DNA of 64,000 nucleotides, from the NCBI RefSeq assembly GCF_020215705.1, contig NZ_JAIWNB010000005.1, positions 186,001 through 250,000 of the forward strand, in the 5' to 3' direction. Source of the DNA: Nonomuraea aurantiaca (GTDB lineage: Bacteria; Actinomycetota; Actinomycetes; Streptosporangiales; Streptosporangiaceae). Numbering within the stretch: position 1 is the first letter of the stretch; every line of letters starts with the position of its first letter. The position numbers and the translations under genes are program-made. Below the pieces are notes generated by a model. The model made no database searches and was not told the origin of the DNA. It saw only the letters and a list, made by a program, of their open reading frames with translations. This document shows, in pieces, positions 51,253 through 62,000 of this stretch.

Positions 51253-52158
51253 TCACTGCCGGGCACGGGGATGCGCGGCTGCGTATACCTCGCGGAGTTT
51301 GTCGACGGTGACCAGGGTGTAGACCTGCGTGGTCGTCACCGAGGCGTGGCCGAGCAACTCCTGGACCACCCTAACGTCGGCTCCGCCGTCAAGGAGGTGG
51401 GTTGCGAAGGAATGACGGAGAACGTGCGGGGATATCCCGGCGAGTCCGGCCCGTTCGGCGGCGGCCTGGAGCACCTCCCAGGCGCCCTGCCGGGTGAGCC
51501 GGCCGCCCCTGGCGTTGAGGAAGGCGGCGGGCGTGCCCCGGCCGTGGGCCACCAGGCCGGGCCGGGCCCTGACGAGGTAGGCGTCGAGCGCGGAGCGGGC
51601 GTAGCGGCCCAGGGGTACGACGCGGGTACGGCTGCCCTTGCCGCGCAGGCGTACCTGCTCGGCCTCCAGGTCGTCGACGGCCAGGCCGACGGCTTCGGAG
51701 ATGCGGGCGCCCGTGCCGTACAGGACCTCCAGGAGGGCGCGGTTGCGGAGGGTCAGCGGCGCGCCGTCGGGGCCGGAGGCGGCGATGAGCCGCTCGACCT
51801 CGTCGACGGTGATCGCCTTGGGCAGCCTGCGGAGCTGTCGCGGCGGACGTACCTGGTGCGCGGGGTCGTGGGCCGTGACGCCCTCGCGCAGCGCGAAGCG
51901 GTGCAGGCCGCGGACGGCCGACACCGCCCGCGCGGCCGAGCTGGCCACGAGGGCGGGGTGGTCGCAGTCGCCCTCCCGCAGCGCGGCGAGGAAGTCGAGC
52001 ACGTCGGCCTCGCCCACCTCGCCGAGCGACGCGCGGCCGCGTGAGCGCAGGTGCTCGAAGTAGCGGTCCAGGTCACGGCGGTAGGACGCCAGCGTGTTGG
52101 CAGCCAGGCCCCGCTCCACCGTCAGGTGGGCGAGGTAGCTGGAGAGCACCGCCTCCAC
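51253..52158 (-). CDS. xerD: Site-specific tyrosine recombinase XerD
   Basis: This 301-residue protein has an N-terminal SAM-like core-binding domain ([23 protein letters not shown] in part) and a catalytic domain with the complete residue set: Arg in [11 protein letters not shown], His and Arg in [15 protein letters not shown], His in LGHASVTT and the nucleophile Tyr in TQVYTLV. XerD acts with XerC at dif to resolve chromosome dimers. Position between a Nudix gene and parA-scpAB matches the conserved chromosomal order and argues against a phage integrase. Confidence 0.94.
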   Translation of the reverse strand: MEAVLSSYLAHLTVERGLAANTLASYRRDLDRYFEHLRSRGRASLGEVGEADVLDFLAALREGDCDHPALVASSAARAVSAVRGLHRFALREGVTAHDPAHQVRPPRQLRRLPKAITVDEVERLIAASGPDGAPLTLRNRALLEVLYGTGARISEAVGLAVDDLEAEQVRLRGKGSRTRVVPLGRYARSALDAYLVRARPGLVAHGRGTPAAFLNARGGRLTRQGAWEVLQAAAERAGLAGISPHVLRHSFATHLLDGGADVRVVQELLGHASVTTTQVYTLVTVDKLREVYAAAHPRARQ

Positions 52159-52173
52159 GAAGTGGTCCTTCCG

Positions 52174-54491
<2,318 letters not shown>

Positions 54492-54556
54492 TCAGGATAT
54501 CAAACAACGCCCCCGACATGCCCGAACGGCATGACCTAGCGGTAACTTTGGGCCCT

Positions 54557-55219
54557 ATGTCATTTGTACGGCGGGCGACGGGCGCGCTGATTCACCGTGC
54601 CTACAAGGCGATCCGCGCGGCTGGAGCGATCACTCCCGCCAGTCCGGGCGGCACCCGATTCCGGCATCTGGGCGACGGGGTCAGCATCGCCTTCCCGCCG
54701 GGCGCGATCTTCGGCGAGCAGTGGATCGAGATCGGCGACCACACGCTGATCGGTGAGCGCGTGTCACTGTCCTGCGGCATGGGCCCCGGAGTCGACCTGG
54801 GCCCGGACTCGATCCTGCGGATCGGCGGCGGCTGCTCGATCGGCCGGGGCTCGCACATCGTGGCCCACCAGTCGATCGACATCGGCGAGCACGTCTTCAC
54901 CGGCCCGTACGTCTACATCACCGACCAGAACCACGTCTACGACGACCCGGAGACGCCGATCGGCCGGCAGTGGCCGCGTAACAGCCCGGTCTCGATCGGC
55001 GCGGGCTCCTGGCTCGGGGCGGGCGCGATCATCCTGCCCGGCACCAGGATCGGCCGCCAGTGCGTGGTGGCGGGCGGCGCGGTCGTACGTGGTGAGTTCC
55101 CCGACCACAGCGTGGTCGCGGGGGTGCCCGCCAAGCTGGTGCGCAGCTACGATCCCACGCTGGGCTGGCACACGCCGGGCATGTCGCTGGCCATGGACCG
55201 GCAGGCCACCGCCTCCTGA
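54557..55219 (+). CDS. Hexapeptide-repeat acyltransferase (LbetaH fold)
   Basis: This 220-residue protein has a left-handed beta-helix built from hexapeptides ([LIV]-G-x4), for example IEIGDHTLIGERV and SIGAGSWLGAGAIILPGTRI. The catalytic-type His lies in ITDQNHVYDD and it ends with VAGVPAKLVRSYDP, a hallmark of the maltose/galactoside O-acetyltransferase group. It probably acetylates a sugar or cell-envelope glycan with acetyl-CoA. The ATG at 54557 opens the gene; the longer open frame upstream runs antisense to pyrG. It is divergent from pyrG with 71 bases between. Confidence 0.87.
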   Translation: MSFVRRATGALIHRAYKAIRAAGAITPASPGGTRFRHLGDGVSIAFPPGAIFGEQWIEIGDHTLIGERVSLSCGMGPGVDLGPDSILRIGGGCSIGRGSHIVAHQSIDIGEHVFTGPYVYITDQNHVYDDPETPIGRQWPRNSPVSIGAGSWLGAGAIILPGTRIGRQCVVAGGAVVRGEFPDHSVVAGVPAKLVRSYDPTLGWHTPGMSLAMDRQATAS

Positions 55220-55318
55220 CCCCGGCCGCTCAAGCGGTGGTCCGCGCGCCCGCAGACGGTGGATCCCGCCCCGCGCAGGCAGTAGACCGAACAACCTTCT
55301 GGCGGCTAGCGTCGGACC

Positions 55319-56452
55319 ATGCGGACCGCCATTTGCGAACGTCTCGGCGTCGAGTTCCCGTTGTTCGCCTTCAGCCACTGCCGCGACGTGGTGGCCGCGG
55401 TCACGAACGCGGGCGGCTTCGGCGTCCTGGGCGCGATCGCCTACACCCCCGACCAGCTCGACACCGAGCTCACCTGGATCGACGAGCGCGTCGGCGGCCG
55501 CCCGTACGGGGTCGACGTGCTGGTGCCCGGCAAGCTCGACGCGTCGGCGCTCGATCTCGACGCCCATCTGACCGACTTCATCCCCGAACGGCACCGCGAC
55601 TTCGTCACGCACCTGCTGTCCAAGTACGGCGTGAACGCTCCGCCGCAGCCGGTGGCCGCCTCGACGGACGAGTTCGGCAGGCGGGTGACCGCGGCGGGCG
55701 CGACCGGGCTGATCGACGTGGCGCTCAAGCATCCGATCGGCCTGATCGCCAGCGCGCTCGGACCGCCGCCGCCGGAGATGGTGGCCAAGGCCAGGGCGGC
55801 GGGCGTGCCGGTGGCCGCGCTGGTCGGCACCGTCGAGCACGCCCATCGGCAGGTGGCGGCGGGTGCGGACCTGATCGTGGCGCAGGGCACCGAGGCGGGC
55901 GGGCATACCGGCGAGATCGCCACGATGGTGCTGGTGCCGCAGGTCGTGGACGCGGTCGCCCCGGTGCCTGTGCTGGCGGCCGGCGGCATCGCCTCGGGGC
56001 GCCAGATGGCGGCGGCGATGGCGCTCGGCGCCGAAGGCGTGTGGTGCGGGTCGGTCTGGCTGACCACCGAGGAGGCGGAGACGGCGCCCTCGGTGAAGCG
56101 GAAGATGCTGGCCGCCTCGTCGCTCGACACGGTCAGGTCCAGGTCGCGTACCGGCAAGCCGGCCAGGCAGCTCAAGTCGGCCTGGACCGAGGAGTGGGAC
56201 TCCGGGCCGGAGAGCCCCGGCCCGCTCGGGATGCCGCTGCAGATGCTCGTGGCCGAGGCCGCGATGGCCCGCATCGGCACGGCCGCCGAGCGCGGCGAAC
56301 CGGGGGCCGTGGAGCTGGCCAACTACTTCGTCGGGCAGGTCGTCGGCCAGCTCGACCAGGTCAAGCCCGCTCGCGAGGTGGTCTACGAGATGGTGAGCGA
56401 GTTCGCCGACGCGGTGGACCGTCTGTCCGGATTGACCGCTCTGCCGACGTGA
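55319..56452 (+). CDS. Nitronate monooxygenase-like FMN enzyme
   Basis: This 377-residue TIM-barrel flavoprotein belongs to the nitronate monooxygenase / 2-nitropropane dioxygenase family. The FMN and substrate segments are visible: VVAAVTNAGGFGVLGA at the start, VPVAALVGTVEHA, DLIVAQGTEAGGHTG with the family His, and VLAAGGIASGRQMAAAMALGAEGV. It detoxifies nitronates such as propionate 3-nitronate, although many relatives have other or unknown roles. No partner is seen; the following regulator starts 14 bases later and could be co-transcribed. Confidence 0.9.
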   Translation: MRTAICERLGVEFPLFAFSHCRDVVAAVTNAGGFGVLGAIAYTPDQLDTELTWIDERVGGRPYGVDVLVPGKLDASALDLDAHLTDFIPERHRDFVTHLLSKYGVNAPPQPVAASTDEFGRRVTAAGATGLIDVALKHPIGLIASALGPPPPEMVAKARAAGVPVAALVGTVEHAHRQVAAGADLIVAQGTEAGGHTGEIATMVLVPQVVDAVAPVPVLAAGGIASGRQMAAAMALGAEGVWCGSVWLTTEEAETAPSVKRKMLAASSLDTVRSRSRTGKPARQLKSAWTEEWDSGPESPGPLGMPLQMLVAEAAMARIGTAAERGEPGAVELANYFVGQVVGQLDQVKPAREVVYEMVSEFADAVDRLSGLTALPT

Positions 56453-56465
56453 CCGTGCTGTCGGC

Positions 56466-57287
56466 GTGACCGGCTACGATGCGCGTGTGGTCGGGACACC
56501 CGAGGTCGAGCGCGGCACCGGTGTCCCCGCGCACGTGCAGATCGAGCGGTGGCTGCTGGAGTCCATCGGCAGCGGCGAGATGGAGCCCGGCGACCGGCTC
56601 CCGGGCGAGCGGGAGCTGTCGGCGCGCCTGGGCGTGAGCCGGATGACGCTCAGGCAGGCGCTGGCGACGCTGGAGCACGACGGCGTCCTGGTCAGGACGC
56701 CGGGCAGGGCGGGCGGCGCGTTCGTCGCCGACCCGCGCGTCGAGTGCGATCTGACGGGGCTGGCGGGGTTCACCGAGCAGATGCGGCGTGCCCACCTCCA
56801 GGCCGAGGCCAGGGTGCTGGTCGCCACGACCGTCCCCGCGCCCCGCTCCGTCGCCGCCGCGCTGGAGCTCGCCGTGGGCGAGCCGGTGCACCAGGTCTCC
56901 CGGGTACGCTCGGCCGGGCAGTCGCCGGTGGCGCTCGAACGCTCCTTCTTCCCCGCGCTGCCCGGCTTCCTGGAGGAGGATCTCGGCGGGTCGCTCTACG
57001 CCCTGCTGGCCACCCGCTACGACCTGGAGCCGCGCACTGCCGTCGAGCACCTCGACCCGGTCATCGCCAGGTCCGACGAGGCCGCCGAGCTGGGCGTCGA
57101 GCCGGGCACGCCGCTCATGTTGATCGAGCGCACCGCCTACGCGGCGGCCGGGGAGCCGGTGGAGTTCGCCCGCGACCTGTTCCGCTCCGACCGGGTGCGC
57201 ATCTCGGTCCGCAGCGGTCTCAGCGCACCCACCCGCGGCGGCCTCAGCGCACCCGCTCCCCCGCCGGGTCGAAGAGCGGGTCCCTGA
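56466..57287 (+). CDS. GntR-family regulator, HutC subfamily
   Basis: This 273-residue protein has an N-terminal GntR winged helix (HVQIERWLLESIGSGEMEPG, LPGERELSARLGVSRMTLRQAL) and a UTRA ligand-binding domain of HutC type (about 95-240, ending VEFARDLFRSDRVRISV). HutC operators have the form GTxTAxAC; such a site occurs in front of the divergent flavoenzyme/kinase pair nearby. The C-terminal 25 residues (GGLSAPAPPPGRR) look like an extension caused by loss of an earlier stop, and the end overlaps the convergent flavoenzyme gene by 44 bases. GTG 56466 is the start used; no ribosome binding site is obvious. Confidence 0.88.
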   Translation: MTGYDARVVGTPEVERGTGVPAHVQIERWLLESIGSGEMEPGDRLPGERELSARLGVSRMTLRQALATLEHDGVLVRTPGRAGGAFVADPRVECDLTGLAGFTEQMRRAHLQAEARVLVATTVPAPRSVAAALELAVGEPVHQVSRVRSAGQSPVALERSFFPALPGFLEEDLGGSLYALLATRYDLEPRTAVEHLDPVIARSDEAAELGVEPGTPLMLIERTAYAAAGEPVEFARDLFRSDRVRISVRSGLSAPTRGGLSAPAPPPGRRAGP

Positions 57288-59625
57288 CGACGGTCCCGGT
57301 CACCCAGACGCCCTCCACCTCGACCTCGACCTTGGCGCCCACCCCCACCGGCAGATACGCGTAGGCGATCGGCGAGCCGACCGTGTAGCCGTGGCCGCCC
57401 GAGGTGATCCGGGCCACGACCTGGCCGTCCAGGCGCACCGGCTCGTTGCCGAGCGCGATCGCGCCCGGCTCCAGGGTCAGGCAGCGCAGCCGGCGCCCGG
57501 GGTCGGGGTCGAGCGCGTCCTTGCCGAGGAAGTCCTTGTCGAGCTTGACGCAGAAGCCCAGCCCCGCCTCGTACGGCGTGGTCTCGGGCCCGATGTCGGC
57601 GCCCCAGACACGGTAGCCCTTCTCCAGGCGCAGGCTGTCGATGGCCCGGTAGCCGCCGGCCCGCAGCCCGTGCGCCTGCCCGGCCTCCCACAGCGCCTGC
57701 CAGAGCGCCAGGCCGTACTCGCTGGAGCAGTACAGCTCCCAGCCCAGCTCGCCCACGAACGTCACCCGCAGCGCCAGCACCGGCACGTCGCCCACGGTCA
57801 GCTCCCGCGCCGACATGAACGGGAAGGCGAGCGGGTCGGGCGTGAGCGCCCCGAGGATGTCGCGGGCGCGCGGTCCCCAGAGGGCGAAGCAGGCGTACTG
57901 GCCGGTCACGTCGGCGATCCGCACGTCGGCGCCCCTGAGCGCGGCCTGCTTGCGCAGCCAGCCCAGGTCGTGCGAGCCGAACGCGGTGCCGGTCACGATG
58001 AGGAACTCGTCCTCGGCCCGCCTGGTGACGGTGAAGTCGCACTCGATGCCGCCGCGCCGGTTGAGCGCCTGCGTGTACGTCACCGCGCCCACCTGGCGGG
58101 CGACCCGGTTGTCGCAGACCCATTCGAGCAGCTCGGCGGCGTCCGGCCCGGAGACCTCGATCTTGGCGAACGAGGTCTCGTCGAACAGGCCCGCCGTCTC
58201 GCGCACGGCCCGGTGCTCGACCCCGATCGCGGGCGACCACAGCCGCCCGGCCCATCCCTTGGGCCGCTCGTCGCCACCACCATCCCGTTCGTTCGACCGG
58301 TAGTAGTTGACCCGCTCCCAGCCCGCCTTCTCGCCGAACTCGGCGCCGTGCGCGGCGTGCCAGCCGTACGCCGGAGAGACCTTGAGCGGGCGGCCCGCCG
58401 AACGCTCGTGGCCGGGGTAACGGATGTCGTAGTAGGTCTCGTAGTTCTCGACCACGCGGGCGAGGGTGTAGGACGGGGAGCGGTACTGGCGGCCGAAGCG
58501 GCGGATGTCCATGTGCCAGACGTCCATGGCGGGCTCGCCCTCGACGATCCACTCGGCCATCATCCTGCCGATGCCGCCGGCGCCCGCGATGCCGTGCGCG
58601 CAGAACCCGGCCGCCACGAAGAACCCGCCGACCTCCGTCTCGCCCAGGCAGAACTCGTTGTCGGGGGTGAACGCCTCGGGGCCGTTGATCATCTTGCGGA
58701 TGCCGACGTCGGCCATGGCCGGCACACGGATCCGCGAATTCTCCGAAATTTCGGTGAATCGGTCCCAATCTTCCGCGAGCAAGCGGCCGTTGAAGTCGGC
58801 CGGGATGGCGTCGTACGAGGTCTCGTCCGCCGTCCAGGGGGCGCAGGTGCGCTCGTAGCCGCCCATGACCAGGCCCTGCACCTCCTGCCGGTAGTAGACG
58901 AGCAGGTCGGGGTCGCGCAGCGTCGGCAGGCCGGCGTGCTCGTGGAAGGCGTCGGTGACCACGTACTGGTGCGACATCGGCACGATCGGGATCCGCACCC
59001 CGGCCATCCGGCCGATCTCGGCGGCGAACATGCCGCCGCAGTTGACGACCACCTCGCAGTCGATGTCGCCCTGGTCGGTGCGTACGCGGGTGACCCGGCC
59101 GCGTTCGGTGTCGATGCCGAGCACGCGGGTCCTAGGCCTGACGCGGGCGCCGCCCTCGCGGGCCTTCGCGGCCAGCGCGTAGCAGAGCGCGGAGGGGTCG
59201 ATCTGCCCGTCGGTGGGCAGGTACGCCGCGCCGACGACGCCCGTGGGATCCATCAGCGGGAACAGCTCGACCGCCTCGGCGACGGAGATCTCCTCCAGCG
59301 GCAGGCCGAACGTGCGCGCCCAGCCGATCTGGCGGCGGATCTCGGCCATCCGCTCCGGCGTGCCGGCCAGCTTGATGCCACCGCACTCCGTCCAGCCGGC
59401 GTCGAGCGTGCGGTAGAGCTCCACCGAGTACTGGTTCATCCTGGTCAGCGTGGGGTCGGCGCGCAGCTGGCCGACGAGCCCCGCGGAGTGGAAGGTCGAG
59501 CCGCTGGTCAGCTCGTCGCGGTCCAGCAGGAGGACATCGCGTTCGCCGAGCTGGGTCAGGTGGTAGGCGACGGAGGCGCCGCCCACGCCGCCGCCGATGA
59601 TCACGATGCGGGCCGAGTCGCTCAT
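57244..59625 (-). CDS. Dimethylglycine/sarcosine dehydrogenase-like FAD and folate enzyme
   Basis: This 793-residue protein has four domains: a DAO FAD fold (IVIIGGGVGGASVAYHL, with the covalent-flavin-type STFHSAGLVGQ), an FAO_M linker (FGEKAGWERVNYY), a GCV_T tetrahydrofolate-binding domain (about 440-690, with SPAIGVEHRAVRETAGLFD) and the GCV_T C-terminal barrel (EPVRLDGQVVARITSGGHGYTVG). It oxidatively demethylates an N-methyl amine such as dimethylglycine or sarcosine, passing the methyl carbon to folate. With the kinase-like gene divergent from it and a HutC-type operator between, it probably serves choline/betaine-derived catabolism. Confidence 0.92.
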   Translation of the reverse strand: MSDSARIVIIGGGVGGASVAYHLTQLGERDVLLLDRDELTSGSTFHSAGLVGQLRADPTLTRMNQYSVELYRTLDAGWTECGGIKLAGTPERMAEIRRQIGWARTFGLPLEEISVAEAVELFPLMDPTGVVGAAYLPTDGQIDPSALCYALAAKAREGGARVRPRTRVLGIDTERGRVTRVRTDQGDIDCEVVVNCGGMFAAEIGRMAGVRIPIVPMSHQYVVTDAFHEHAGLPTLRDPDLLVYYRQEVQGLVMGGYERTCAPWTADETSYDAIPADFNGRLLAEDWDRFTEISENSRIRVPAMADVGIRKMINGPEAFTPDNEFCLGETEVGGFFVAAGFCAHGIAGAGGIGRMMAEWIVEGEPAMDVWHMDIRRFGRQYRSPSYTLARVVENYETYYDIRYPGHERSAGRPLKVSPAYGWHAAHGAEFGEKAGWERVNYYRSNERDGGGDERPKGWAGRLWSPAIGVEHRAVRETAGLFDETSFAKIEVSGPDAAELLEWVCDNRVARQVGAVTYTQALNRRGGIECDFTVTRRAEDEFLIVTGTAFGSHDLGWLRKQAALRGADVRIADVTGQYACFALWGPRARDILGALTPDPLAFPFMSARELTVGDVPVLALRVTFVGELGWELYCSSEYGLALWQALWEAGQAHGLRAGGYRAIDSLRLEKGYRVWGADIGPETTPYEAGLGFCVKLDKDFLGKDALDPDPGRRLRCLTLEPGAIALGNEPVRLDGQVVARITSGGHGYTVGSPIAYAYLPVGVGAKVEVEVEGVWVTGTVVRDPLFDPAGERVR

Positions 59626-59646
59626 GCGGGCGACGCTACACTAAAA

Positions 59647-59656
59647 GGTCTAGACC
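59647..59656. promoter_or_regulatory. HutC-type operator GGTCTAGACC
   Basis: This perfect 10-bp palindrome contains GTCTAGAC, an exact GTxTAxAC match, in the 61-base gap between the divergent flavoenzyme and kinase genes. Its surroundings (AAAAGG to CGTTTAGG) are the only AT-richer stretch there and probably include the promoter. The HutC-type regulator encoded 2.4 kb away is the natural candidate to bind it. Confidence 0.65.
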
Positions 59657-59686
59657 GTTTAGGGAGTGGCGGCGCTAGCATCTAGC

Positions 59687-60586
59687 ATGACCGAGATCCT
59701 CGACCGCATCCCCCTGCTGTCCGGCGTGCCGCGTTCCGTCGAGGAGTTGCCCGGCGGGCTGACCAACCGCAACTACAAGGTGACCGTTCCCGGCGGGGCC
59801 TACGTGGTGCGAGTGTCGGCCAGCGAGGGATCGCTGCTGGCGATCGACCGGGACGTCGAGCACTCCTGCTCGCTGGCCGCCGCGCGGATCGGGGTGGGGG
59901 CGCCGGTGCACGACTACCTGCCGGAGCTCGGGGTGCTGATCGTGGGTTTTCTGCCGGGCCGGACGTTCACGGAGGCCGATCTGCGTGATCCGGCGAACCT
60001 GCGGCGACTGGCCGAGGTGTGCGGGCGACTGCACGCGGGGTCCCGGTTCGGGCGGGACTTCGACATGTTCGAGGTACAGCGGGGCTATCTGGAGATCGTC
60101 CAGAGCCGCGGATACCGCCTTCCGGCGAGATATCTCGACTTCATGCCCGAGGTTGAGCGGATCCGGAAATGTCTGGATATTCGGGATGTGGGGCGGGTGC
60201 CGTGTCACAACGACCTGCTGCCCGGCAACATCATCGACGACGGCGAGCGGCTCTGGCTGATCGATTACGAGTACGCCGGCAACAACGATCCCTGCTTCGA
60301 GCTCGGCAACATCTGGAGCGAGTCGGACCTGTCCCCGGACCTGCTGGAAGAGCTCGTCACCGCCTACTACGGCCGCCGCCTGCGCCACAAGATCGCGCGG
60401 GCCCGGCTGCTCGGGCTCATGTCCAAGTACGGCTGGACGCTGTGGGCCTCGATCCAGGACGGCGCCAACCAGAGCATCGACTTCGACTTCTGGTCGTGGG
60501 GCATGGAGAAGTACGAGCGGGCGGTCGCCGAGTTCACCGGATCCGGTCTGCCGCGCCTCATGGAGGAGGCGGTCCGGGCAGACTAG
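59687..60586 (+). CDS. Choline/ethanolamine kinase-like phosphotransferase
   Basis: This 299-residue protein has the kinase-like fold of the APH/choline kinase group. The nucleotide lobe has GGLTNRNYKVTV and YVVRVSA, the catalytic motif is CHNDLLPGNII (Brenner motif HNDxxxxN), and the metal Asp lies in LWLIDYEYAGNND. The YEYAGNND block is typical of choline/ethanolamine kinases (LicA-like). It may phosphorylate choline, ethanolamine or a related amino alcohol. ATG 59687 is used; GTG 59666, nearer the operator and with GGGA before it, is the alternative. Confidence 0.88.
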   Translation: MTEILDRIPLLSGVPRSVEELPGGLTNRNYKVTVPGGAYVVRVSASEGSLLAIDRDVEHSCSLAAARIGVGAPVHDYLPELGVLIVGFLPGRTFTEADLRDPANLRRLAEVCGRLHAGSRFGRDFDMFEVQRGYLEIVQSRGYRLPARYLDFMPEVERIRKCLDIRDVGRVPCHNDLLPGNIIDDGERLWLIDYEYAGNNDPCFELGNIWSESDLSPDLLEELVTAYYGRRLRHKIARARLLGLMSKYGWTLWASIQDGANQSIDFDFWSWGMEKYERAVAEFTGSGLPRLMEEAVRAD

Positions 60587-60590
60587 AAAC

Positions 60591-61196
60591 ATGTTCGCCG
60601 CACTGACAGGGCTCGGACTGTCCACCGCCGCCGGCCTGAACGCCTATATCCCGCTCCTCGTGGTGGGCATCCTGGCCAACTTCACCGACAGGGTGAAGCT
60701 GCCCGACGGCTACTCGTGGCTGTCCAACTGGGGCGTGCTCGCCATCATCGCGGTGCTGCTGGTCGCGGAGATGGTGCTCGACAAGATCCCGGCCGTCGAC
60801 AGCATCAACGACACCATCCAGACCGCCGTACGGCCGGCGGCCGGCGGCGTCGTCTTCAGCGCCACGAACGCGGCGTCGGAGCTGGACCACTCGACCTGGA
60901 TGACCGAGCACCCGTGGGCGGGCTGGCTGCTGGGCATCCTGCTGGCGCTGGCCGTACACGCGCTGAAGGCGACGGCCCGTCCGATGATCAACGTGGGGAC
61001 GGGCGGCGTGGGCGCGCCCGTCGCCAGCACGGTGGAGGACGTCGGGTCGCTCGGTATGAGCCTGGTCGCGGTGTTCCTGCCCGTGCTGGTCATCGTCGCA
61101 CTGCTGGCGCTGGCCCTGCTCGCCTGGTGGACGATCAGGAGAGTACGCCGCTACCGAGCCGCCCGACGGGCCAAACGGACCTCAGGAAGCTCATAG
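60591..61196 (+). CDS. DUF4126 membrane protein
   Basis: This 201-residue protein has five to six hydrophobic helices. The start MFAALTGLGLSTAAGLNAYIPLL and the repeat-like DKIPAVDSINDTIQTAVRPAAGGVVF are the DUF4126 hallmarks. A basic cytoplasmic tail (RRVRRYRAARRAKR) ends the protein. The two halves look like an inverted membrane duplication, a common transporter or channel design. It starts four bases after the kinase-like gene and is probably co-transcribed. No function is established. Confidence 0.88.
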   Translation: MFAALTGLGLSTAAGLNAYIPLLVVGILANFTDRVKLPDGYSWLSNWGVLAIIAVLLVAEMVLDKIPAVDSINDTIQTAVRPAAGGVVFSATNAASELDHSTWMTEHPWAGWLLGILLALAVHALKATARPMINVGTGGVGAPVASTVEDVGSLGMSLVAVFLPVLVIVALLALALLAWWTIRRVRRYRAARRAKRTSGSS

Positions 61197-61199
61197 CGG

Positions 61200-61997
61200 T
61201 CAGGAGGCCCGTAACCATCGGCGCAGGACGAGGAGGAACTCGCCGGGGCGCTCCTCGTGCAGCCGGTGGCTGGAACCCTCCCAGCACACCACCTTCGAGG
61301 CCGGATGATTGCAGAGCCCCGACTCCCAGGCCGCGCGTTCCGGGTCGGACCAGATCGACAGCACCGGGCACTGCCTGCGGGCCAGGTAGTCGTCGCTCGC
61401 CGGCCGCATCCCGACCGCGTCGGGCTCCGTGAACATGGCCTCGAACGCCTGGAGCAGCACGTGCGGCGCCATGCCGTACAGCCGTCGCTTGTGCCAGCGC
61501 TTGATGACGGCCGGGGTGGCGGCGTTGGTGCACCACTGGTCGAGCTGCTCGGCGGCGGCGTGCGCGTGCGGGCCGCGCAGCGCGGCGATCGTCTCCGGGA
61601 AGGTCCGCGCGACGTCCGCCGTGATGCCGTAGCCGGGATCGAGGGCGACCAGCTTGCGTACCTTGTCCGGATGCTCGACGGCCAGGATGGAGACGACCTG
61701 CCCGCCCATGGAGTGGCCGATCGCGATCACCTCGGGGATGGCGAGCACGTCCAGCAGCGCGGCGAGGTCGGCGGCCATCTGGCGCGGGGTGTTGCCCTCG
61801 TCGGGCACGGAGGAGTAGCCGTGCCCGCGCAGGTCCACCGCGATCACCCGGTGCTTGCCGGCGAGCGCGTCGATGTGCCAGGACCACTGGTGGGAGTCCG
61901 TACCCCAGCCGTGGACGAGCAGCAGCGGCGGCCCGTCCCCCTTGCCGTCGTCGGTATAAAAGAGCCGAATGTCATTCCCTAAATCGGCATAAGGCAT
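61200..61997 (-). CDS. Alpha/beta hydrolase
   Basis: This 265-residue enzyme has the classical alpha/beta-hydrolase layout: oxyanion region LLLVHGWGTDSHQW, nucleophile elbow IAIGHSMGGQV (Ser), acid near LSIWSDPE and His in EGSSHRLHEE. Short-chain esterase, haloperoxidase-like or lactonase activity are all possible. It is the last gene of a three-gene minus-strand run with an HSL-type esterase and a short-chain dehydrogenase, with gaps of three bases. It converges on the DUF4126 gene. Confidence 0.9.
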   Translation of the reverse strand: MPYADLGNDIRLFYTDDGKGDGPPLLLVHGWGTDSHQWSWHIDALAGKHRVIAVDLRGHGYSSVPDEGNTPRQMAADLAALLDVLAIPEVIAIGHSMGGQVVSILAVEHPDKVRKLVALDPGYGITADVARTFPETIAALRGPHAHAAAEQLDQWCTNAATPAVIKRWHKRRLYGMAPHVLLQAFEAMFTEPDAVGMRPASDDYLARRQCPVLSIWSDPERAAWESGLCNHPASKVVCWEGSSHRLHEERPGEFLLVLRRWLRAS

Positions 61998-62000
61998 CTT

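Noticed and set aside
51253-52158. Phage-type integrase marking a mobile element
   Set aside because: Sequence and the pyrG-xerD-parA-scpAB order identify chromosomal XerD; no attachment repeats were seen.
57391-59685. Plus-strand 764-codon frame
   Set aside because: Antisense to the four-domain flavoenzyme; no recognisable domain.
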